Shown: positions 57,960-64,000 of the stretch, one piece after another
Layout of the letters: every line of letters begins with the position of its first letter
Position numbering within the stretch: position 1 is the stretch's first letter
Source: Metellina segmentata
Lineage: Eukaryota > Arthropoda > Arachnida > Araneae > Tetragnathidae
Direction of reading: 5' to 3'
Length of the DNA stretch: 64,000 nt
Assembly: GCA_947359465.1 (NCBI GenBank)
Contig: OX375873.1
Location: 132,138,899-132,202,898, forward strand
Notes under the pieces: generated by a model
What the model saw: only the letters and a program-made list of their open reading frames with translations
Databases searched by the model: none
Told to the model about the DNA's origin: nothing
Translations under genes and position numbers: made by a program

Positions 57960-58654
57960 TTGGACCTGTCATCAGCAAAGCCAAGATGTTTTTACAAAAA
58001 CTGGTTAGAAAAAGTAAACTGGGATGACAATTTGCCAGATCATGTTGCGAGCAAGTGGTGTTGTTTTGTATCCACATTGAAGGAATTAGAAGTCATCAAG
58101 ATACCTAGATTCCTTCTGTCACCCGCGACTCAGGCTGTCGTTCTTTTGGGATTCGCTGATGCCTCAATTTCGGCTTATGGAGCTGTGGTGTATCTCTGGT
58201 GCTTGACCTCAGATGACACTCACAGTGCTGGTAGACTTGTCGCCAGCAAATCTCGTGTGTCTCCGCTCAAAACAGTATCTGTTTCTCGATTGAAATTGTG
58301 TTCGTGCCTGCTGCTTTCCCAATTGGTTAAATGGTCATCAGTGCTTTGAAAATGGACCTGTACAAGACAATTCTTTTCTCAGACTCTACCATAGCATTGG
58401 CTTGGATAGGTTCTCCTCCTCATCAATTGAAAACTTTTGTTGGGAATCGAGTGTCGAAAATTCAAGCCTTGACTGAAAATTATTCGTGGAAGCATATCTC
58501 CTCTCGGGACAATCCAGCTGATATAATTTATCGTGGTACGGATCCCAAGGAACTGATATCATCAAAACTTTGGTGGCATGGGCCACACATTTCGCTAGAG
58601 GACGGCTCTTCAGACTGCAATGAACTCAGTCCAAAGAATAAGCCAGAACGATAA
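57960..58654 (+). pseudogene. BEL/Pao RNase H region, frameshifted
   Basis: The frame 57960-58349 has LLGFADASISAYGAVVYLWC (the FADAS active-site Asp) and LVASKSRVSPLKTVSVSRLK (the invariant Glu position of the family appears as Lys, cut by changes). The next frame, 58331-58654, brings LFSDSTIALAWIGSPPHQLK (second Asp) and HISSRDNPADIIYRG (the third region with DNPAD). The two are out of register. Confidence 0.88.
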
Positions 58655-58660
58655 CATTAT

Positions 58661-60192
58661 TTGAGTGAACTGAAACAGTTATCGGACATAAACTTAACTG
58701 TCATGAACACAGACTTTATTAATGACATCCTCAATTTATCTAATAATTGTGTTAAGCTAATCCGCATTCTTAGTTTTATTTTTAGGTTCTTCTCCAACTG
58801 TCGCAATAAGGAGAAAAATTCGGATCCCATCACCAAAATTTATTTTGATCGTGCCAAATTATTTCTGGTAAAATCAGTACAGGTAATTGAATTCAGTAAA
58901 GAGTTAAATGCATTAAGGAAAGGAGAAAATTTAAAGGACAGTCATGTAAGTAATTTAAACCCTTTTCTTGATAAAGATGGTTTAATTCGCGTAGGAGGTA
59001 GACTTGAAAATTCTAATTTGTCCTTTGGTAAAAAACACCCCATTCTATTTCCTAGAAATCATAAATTGACAACATTAATCATGCAGTATTTCCATTTGAA
59101 AAATTTGCATGTTGGTGCTCAAACATTACTTCATTGTGTACGGCAAGAATTTTGGCCGTTAAATGGTAGAAATAACTCAAGGATAGTTGTACATGATTGC
59201 ATCATATGTTTTAAAAGTAAACCTAAGATAGGACAAATTATGGCTTCACTGCCTAAGGAACGAGTAACAATTACTCCCCCCTTTTCAACCAGTGGGATAG
59301 ATTTGTGTGGTCCTTTCTATATCAGGTACAAAAATCAACGTAAAGGTATTTATAATAAAAATTACGTTTTTTTGTTTGTTTCGCTACACGCGCGGCTCAT
59401 TTAGAAATTCTAACTGATTTAACCTCTGATGCTTTAATAGCAACTTTTAAAAGATTTTTCTCGAGACGTGGAGTTAGTAAAACAACATTTTCAGATAACG
59501 AAACTAATTTTGTGGGTGCTCATTTGGAATTGAAAAAATGGAACAAAATTGTTAAATTACCATCGGCTGATTTGGCCTCGTATTGTGTTTCCGAATCAAT
59601 TTCTTGGAAATTTCTACCACCCAGATCTCCCAATTTTGGTGGTCTCTGGGAGGCGGGAGTTAAATCCTTCAAAAGCCATTTGAAGAAGGTTGTGGGAAAT
59701 TCAAAATTAACATTAGAGGAATTTTTAACCGTTACCAACCAAATTGAAGGAGTCTTGAATAGTCGCCCACTTATACCACTGTCGTCGGATCCGAATGACT
59801 TCGAAACCTTGACTCCTGGTCACTTCTTAATCGGGAGACCAATAAATAGTATACCAGAGCCTAACTTAACTTATCAACCTGATAATAAATTGTCACGTTG
59901 GCAAAGAGTTACTAAATTAAACCAACTTATATGGAAAAAATGGAGCAGAGATGTTTTGAATAATCTCCAGCAGCGCAGTAAATGGCTGTTCGAGAAAAAT
60001 TATGTAAAAATAGGCACCTTAGTATTATTAAAGGACGATAAATTGGTTATGTGTACCTGGTCAGTTGGTCGGATTCAAGATGTTGTACCAGGTACTGATG
60101 GAAAAATTTGTGTGGTTATAATAAAAACACCTCGTGGAATCTTTAAACGCAGTGTATCGAATATTAGCGTTTTGCCGATTCCCGAAACCTAA
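58661..60192 (+). pseudogene. BEL/Pao integrase with DUF5641, frameshifted
   Basis: The frame 58661-59404 has the zinc-binding region (HLKNLHVGAQTLLHCVRQEF, then HDCIICFKSK) and SGIDLCGPFYI with the first catalytic Asp. A shift and stop near 59400 break it. The second Asp (TFSDNETNFVGA) lies at 59490-59520, read across the shift. Frame 59512-60192 has PRSPNFGGLWEAGVKSFK with the catalytic Glu, and ends in the C-terminal DUF5641 domain (LTPGHFLIGRPINSIPEPNL to RSVSNISVLPIP). Integrase joins the cDNA to the target. All three catalytic residues remain but not in one frame. Confidence 0.92.
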
Positions 60193-60361
60193 AATTTGTG
60201 TATAAAATGTATTATTTGTAAATATAATTTGTATATAAATAATTGTATTTTGTAAAGAAAATTGTAAAATATAACTGAAATTTGTATATAATTGTATATT
60301 GTATTTAACTTTATTTGTATATTTAAATTTTGAAATTTGTACATTTCAACGTCGGGCGGGA
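60193..60361 (+). other. AT-rich 3' untranslated part and purine tract of BEL element
   Basis: It is almost pure A/T with repeats of AATTTGTATATAA-like words, then GTCGGGCGGGA right before the 3' LTR, a fitting polypurine tract for plus-strand priming. Confidence 0.75.
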
Positions 60362-60554
60362 TGTTGACGCCTTGAATTGAAATGTTGGCGACCTTTTCTG
60401 TCAGTCGCTTGGCGATTCTAGCCATTCTTGTTTTATACGGCAACAAGCCAGTATCGCATCGAAGTCTCTCTCGTGAGATTAAATAAAGTTCGTTTCGTTA
60501 AATTACCTATGGGGGATATTTTCATTATTCTACAGTCCACATTCGCCTACAACA
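60362..60554 (+). repeat. 3' LTR of BEL/Pao element
   Basis: It begins TGTTGACGCCTTGAATTGAA and ends CATTCGCCTACAACA, so it has the TG...CA ends. It is nearly identical to the 5' LTR (54669-54858) apart from two substitutions and two short indels. Confidence 0.93.
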
Positions 60555-61110
60555 GCTTGATTTCTTGTTTCGACTTTCTATATAGTATCAATATGCAGCT
60601 GATGCAATGCAGAAATTATTTCATCATAACTATCAAGTATTGCACTTGTGGCCATTGAATATGCTTCCCATCTAGTCTTTGACAAAGACTTTGGAACTTT
60701 GAATCATCTTTGCAGAATGAAAACAGTACTGCCCGTCTATGTGTAGATGATGAAAAGAAATTATATATTTCTTGAACAATTCCAAAAAAGTTTATTGCAT
60801 CTAAACAACAGTCAATTGCTGCTGTACCAACACTATTCAGGGAATGACCAGCACATGGAATATAAATAGCATACTTTTTAAGCAATATTATTTCTTACAT
60901 ACCCTTGTATTTGCAAGACATATTGGCAGCATTATCATATTACTGGCCTCGACACTTACTAAAATCTATTTTGCACTCATTTGTAAGGTATGTGTAGATG
61001 ATGAAATCCATCCACCATCTTGTACACCATCTTAGCCATACTTTGCCCTGTGTAGCTACCCATCTCTAGGAAAGTTAGAAAACGTTCAATAGGGAGCCCA
61101 TCATCTGGTG
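60555..61110 (-). pseudogene. hAT transposase (ZMYM-like), middle part
   Basis: On minus, 61100-61000 reads SSPDDGLPIERFLTFLEMGS then YTGQSMAKMVYKM. After shifts, IDFSKCRGQ and YDNAANMSCKYKGM (about 60975-60910) give the CRGQ-YDNAANM motif with a conserved Asp. Frame 60885-60616 then reads YAIYIPCAGHSLNSVGTAAI then DCCLDAINFFGIVQEIYNFF. These are hallmarks of the DUF4371-hAT transposase. 60840-60555 is the right copy of the 286-bp repeat. Confidence 0.88.
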
Positions 61111-61111
61111 A

Positions 61112-62155
61112 AGATCACCGCTGTTGGATATCACCATTGTTGGAGATCACCGCTGCCACACGCCTCGGCATTGATTCAAAGAGACTTTGGATGTGTTCGT
61201 GGGATACAGTAGACCAAGCAGCTTCCACACGTTGCCAAAGTTGATCTGGTGTGGCAGCTGGGGATGTAATCGGGGTCAATCGTTGAGCAACCATGGACCA
61301 CATGTTTTATATCGGCGAAAGATCCGGAGAACGAGCTGGCCAGGGAAGCAATTCAATCTGGCGATTGACGAAGAACCCTTGGACAATGCGTGCCACGTGT
61401 GGTCGCGCATTATCCGGTTGAAATATGGCTGTGGGCAAGCCCTGAAGGTAAGGAAGGACAACTGGCTCCAACACCTCGGAGATGTAGCGCTGGCTGTTTA
61501 AAGTACCGGCAATGCGTACTAGAGGAGTGCGAGAGTGATATCCAATACCGCCCCATACCATAATACCCGGTGCAGGACCAGTGTGGTGGTGCATAACGCA
61601 GCTGTTCAGCATCCTCTCTCCATGATGTCTCCAGACTCGAATCCTAAAAACGTGGTGTTGCAGACAGAAGCGTGACTCGACAGTAAAGACAATTTCATCC
61701 CATTCTGCCGTCCACATCCTTCTTTCATCGCACCATTGGCGGCGATGATGTCTGTGGTTCTGCGTCAAGGGTAGACGGAGCAATGGACGTCTTGCGGACA
61801 GGCCACTCTGCTGTAAACGACGTCGAATGTTACGCGCAGACACTGGATGATGCGTTACAGACTGAATGTGATGTGCTATGGTTCGTGATGTGGCTGAGCG
61901 ATCCGTCACTGCCATACGCACAATATGCCTGTCATCACGTGAAGTGGTGCACTAAGGTGGATGCGATCGAACACGTCGGTCCGTCGTACCCTCCTGCATC
62001 CAATGATCACATATCCGAATCACAGTTGTTTGGTTTCGTCCAACACGTCTACCAATTTCTCTGAAAGATAATCCACAATCTCGGTAGGCCACTATCCTTC
62101 CTCTGTCGAACTCGGATACTTGATCAAAAGATGATCGCTGTTTTCTACGAGGCAT
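61112..62155 (-). pseudogene. Tc1/mariner transposase, one frame with two stops and dead active site
   Basis: ATG at 62155-62153 opens MPRRKQRSSFDQVSEFDRGR with the helix-turn-helix GLSFREIGRRVGRNQTTVIR. The frame runs unshifted for 347 codons to TGA at 61114-61112, a normal family length. Two in-frame stops occur: a TAG near 61946 after SHPP, and a TAA near 61306 at the place of the catalytic Glu (DLSPI-stop-NMW). The first catalytic Asp is also changed (VFTVESR where FTDESR is usual), while the second remains (FQPDNARPH). So two of three DDE residues are lost. Confidence 0.95.
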
Positions 62156-62387
62156 AATTGATCGTTTTTTTTTTTTAAACCCAAGAAAAACACAATTCCC
62201 GTACTTGAAATCGTCGAAATCTCCAAACCTTAAATATCTCTTTGAATTGGCTCCACAGGCGCGCGTGATGTGCGTCTGCGCTGAAATTCTAATCATTTGC
62301 ATATCTCACCTCCGCTAATGCATGTTGTAAATTTCATATTATTTGCATGCTTCCTTCAGGGTGTTGCATTTACGGTGGCCAGCTGTG
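61112..62387 (-). mobile_element. Tc1/mariner element inside hAT 2, one end lost
   Basis: The transposase 5' side has a terminal sequence near 62345-62387 (on minus: TACACAGCTGGCCACCGTAA then ATGCAACACCCTGAAGGAAG). A matching inverted end is not found next to the stop codon at 61112, where hAT coding resumes at once. About 100 or more hAT codons between VVAVII (right) and ERFLTF (left) are also missing, so a deletion took the left end and hAT sequence together. Confidence 0.8.
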
Positions 62388-62760
62388 TAATTATGACTGC
62401 CACAACTCGTTCAAGAACATTTTTCCAGTAATGCCTTTTATTATTTATCTGTTCTGCTAGTTGGCAGTCAATTGTTGAGCCACATTTTCATGTGATATAT
62501 GTTACCCAAGCTGTTCTATGATCTACAGAGTTTTCATGACTTTGAACTAAATAAGTGTTGCTCCAATCACAAAATCCATCGGATGATAATAGTGTAGAAG
62601 AATTTGAAAAGAGTTTAACACACGAAACAGTATACACGACCAGTTGTTGGCGAACATACTAACCATTCTCTGCAATATGTAAATAAAAGGCCAGAAATAT
62701 TGTATTGTCTGACGGCTCACACGAATTACAAAAGGTCAGCACATGCTCGAGTGTAGGCAC
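62388..62760 (-). pseudogene. hAT transposase (ZMYM-like), N-terminal part
   Basis: On minus, from about 62540 to 62390 the frame reads HENSVDHRTAWVTYI, a stop, then CGSTIDCQLAEQINNKRHYW and KNVLERVVAVII. This matches the HxxS-W-...-G-ID-Q-YWK-VL-RVV-VI pattern before the core of DUF4371 transposases. It breaks at the Tc1 end. Further upstream to 62760 I cannot align it. Confidence 0.75.
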
Positions 62761-63156
62761 AGGGGAATCTTCGTGTTTTAAGTAAAATAAATTATATACT
62801 TTACACGTTCCATTTTCTATTATAAAATAATAATGAAATAATTTTTAAATTTACCGAAATTACCGGCATTTGCTGTGTAAATTTATCAGTAATTTCGGTA
62901 GTCATAATTACCAGTAATACACGTTATTGGTAATGCAAACCCTAGGCACAATAGCGTTTTGTTCTTCGAAAAGACCCGCTAAAAAATTGGGTAAAGAGTA
63001 TGGGACGTTTCGTAAGTGCGGCGTTAAGACAAATAATGCTGCAGTATATTTAAGTACATATGACAGTCGCTCACTAGGACAATTTTTTCGGGGGGCCCCA
63101 AGAAAGTGGGGGCCTTAAGCTATAACGTGTCTAGCTTATACGTAAATCCTGCACTG
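62761..63156. other. 5' non-coding end of hAT 2
   Basis: The AT-rich part has an inverted pair around AATTTACCGAAATTACCGG and GTAATTTCGGTAGTCATAAT. At the end, GGGGGGCCCCAAGAAAGTGG plus GGGCCTTAAGC mirrors the left end's AAGGCCCTAAGC and CGGGCCCTTTATAAG, subterminal repeats of this hAT family. Confidence 0.7.
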
Positions 63157-63164
63157 ATTATCAA

Positions 63165-63540
63165 AATTGATTAGATCTTGATGGACGAGATATCTCGCGA
63201 AAACCGCTTGGAGGGTTGAGGAGCCAGGCAATATTAAATCTATATTATAGCCAACTTAGTTCGGAGTAAAATAGATAAGAGAATTGGAAAGGCTAGAATA
63301 ATTAGATCAAGTACAAAGCTACACATAAGTAGGATGGATCAAAATGAACTGTGAATATAATATTTTAATTAAAGTAACTCAAAACCATGTATTATTGACT
63401 AGAATCTAGTTGGTGTAGGTCATAATGTCATAAGCATTTTGTCAAGACAAATGAACCTGCATCCACCTGTTTGAGTTCGTTTACAAATAAACTTTCAAGT
63501 GTCATTGCGTACTCTTAAACGTACTCATTCGCTTAAATAG
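63165..63540. repeat. Dispersed repeats flanking hAT 2 on the right
   Basis: 63165-63215 has GATCTTGATGGACGAGATAT plus CTCG, the family core, and GCTTGGAGGGTTGAGGAGCC (compare 28177, GCACTTGGAGGGTTAAGAAG). 63410-63540 repeats the 52195-52310 sequence (TTTGAGTTCGTTTACA and CGTACTC-type words). Confidence 0.6.
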
Positions 63541-63884
63541 CTAGGAAACATGAGCTATTTTATAGAAAACTTTTAGGGCTAAGAGATAATAGAATAAGAA
63601 TTACTGAATGAACAGAACAAAACTGCACATATAGAGCTGTCCATAATAAATGTACTGTGATTAACACATTTTAATGTAAGTTCCTTATACATATGATGAT
63701 CACGAGAGTCCAAAGTAGTAATATTTATGTGTATTATTGTTTTTAACTTACAAAATACACGGCTAAATGGTCACATTTCTTGCTTGAAAGAATTGAAAAA
63801 TTCCGTTGATCACGAAGTATGGTTCAAACTGGTTGGGAATTATGCATGGAAGACTAAGTTGAAATTGTGTTTTCAAACTTTTTG
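63541..63884. other. Anonymous AT-rich DNA
   Basis: Nothing recognisable in this stretch. Confidence 0.5.
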
Positions 63885-64000
63885 TAGGTAGTTATTTTAT
63901 TAACGTCGAACTAGAGCAACATAACGGGCTATTGGCAACAGTCATTGATCAACCCCCGAAGGTAAAGACCAGAGGACAACACCAAGTAATTTTGAACGAT
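63885..64000 (-). mobile_element. SINE, minus, cut by the window end
   Basis: TGTAGGTAGTTATTTTATTA, ACGTCGAACTAGAGCAACAT, AACGGGCTATTGGCAACAGT and GAGGACAACACCAAGTAATT plus TTGAACGAT are the tail and body of the 11765-type SINE in reverse complement. The head would lie beyond the window. Confidence 0.85.

Larger units (their letters stand above)
54669..60554 (+). mobile_element. BEL/Pao LTR retrotransposon, full length but inactive
   Basis: It is about 5.9 kb with LTRs of about 190 bp, a primer site, gag, protease, reverse transcriptase, RNase H and integrase in BEL/Pao order, and a purine tract GGGCGGGA before the 3' LTR. The coding region uses three registers and has several stops, so it cannot produce its proteins. 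The low LTR divergence means it is fairly young. It lies inside hAT transposon 2, in opposite sense to the hAT gene, and lacks the usual 4-6-bp target duplication. Confidence 0.93.
53202..63164 (-). mobile_element. hAT transposon 2 with 8-bp target duplication and nested insertions
   Basis: The element runs from 53210 (CAGGGCCGGATTTAGAC) to 63156 (CGTAAATCCTGCACTG). The ends pair as CAGGGCCGGATTTA with CAGTGCAGGATTTA. The 8 bases ATTATCAA stand just outside at 53202-53209 and 63157-63164. The element is about 9.9 kb because a BEL/Pao element (54669-60554) and a Tc1 (about 61112-62387) lie inside. Without them, about 2.8 kb remains, partly deleted. The transposase is on minus. Confidence 0.93.

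Noticed and set aside
59520..59738. Minus-strand frame within the BEL integrase
   Set aside because: It is a shadow of the integrase coding sequence.
54669..60554. Active BEL/Pao element
   Set aside because: Despite near-identical LTRs, gag and pol contain at least five stops or frameshifts.

Overview
The window looks like AT-rich, gene-poor nuclear DNA of an arthropod, most likely an orb-weaving spider. The evidence is introns with GT/AG borders, tRNA-derived SINEs, BEL/Pao, Tc1/mariner and hAT elements, many diverged satellites, and a Tc1 transposase close to those abundant in araneoid spider genomes. The spider assignment is inference; eukaryotic and arthropod are firm. I found no intact host gene and no bacterial-type operon. 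Nearly everything recognisable is mobile or viral and is broken by stops and frameshifts.

Layout. 1.2-5.6 kb is a large inverted-repeat (foldback) structure whose interior carries strings of perfect mini-hairpins. 6.1-6.8 kb is a tandem repeat of about 130 bp. 7-16 kb is anonymous DNA with SINEs and small satellites; one SINE T-arm is amplified in tandem at 11.2 kb. 16.46-22.11 kb is a hAT transposon with a perfect 8-bp target duplication, and inside it sit a foldback element, a THAP-domain exon pair and a hairpin MITE. 22.3-23.2 kb has SINEs and a LINE RNase H remnant. 23-38 kb is mostly anonymous with minisatellites (20-bp, about 270-bp and 26-bp units). 38.16-41.07 kb is a dead Tc1/mariner split by a 2.1-kb inverted-repeat element.

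The most exciting region is 42.72-50.26 kb. A DNA element with about 300-bp terminal inverted repeats carries a broken multicopy arthropod gene, and that gene is itself split by about 4.5 kb of virus-like DNA (about 44.61-49.1 kb). This insert has the layout of a polyomavirus: a regulatory stretch, a late region on + (a VP2-like protein with N-terminal MGA and a basic C-terminus, then an overlapping capsid-position ORF), and a convergent early region on - with a superfamily-3 helicase of large-T type. AATAAA signals for the two strands lie where the transcription units meet. I read it as an endogenised, decayed polyomavirus-like genome in an arthropod.

53.21-63.16 kb is a second hAT transposon with a perfect 8-bp target duplication. 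It was expanded to about 9.9 kb by a BEL/Pao LTR retrotransposon (54.67-60.55 kb) and a dead Tc1 (61.11-62.39 kb). The BEL copy has no short target duplication but is flanked by a 286-bp direct repeat of the hAT sequence. Around and between these blocks a dispersed repeat with the palindromic core ACGAGATATCTCGT recurs at least seven times. The window ends inside another SINE.
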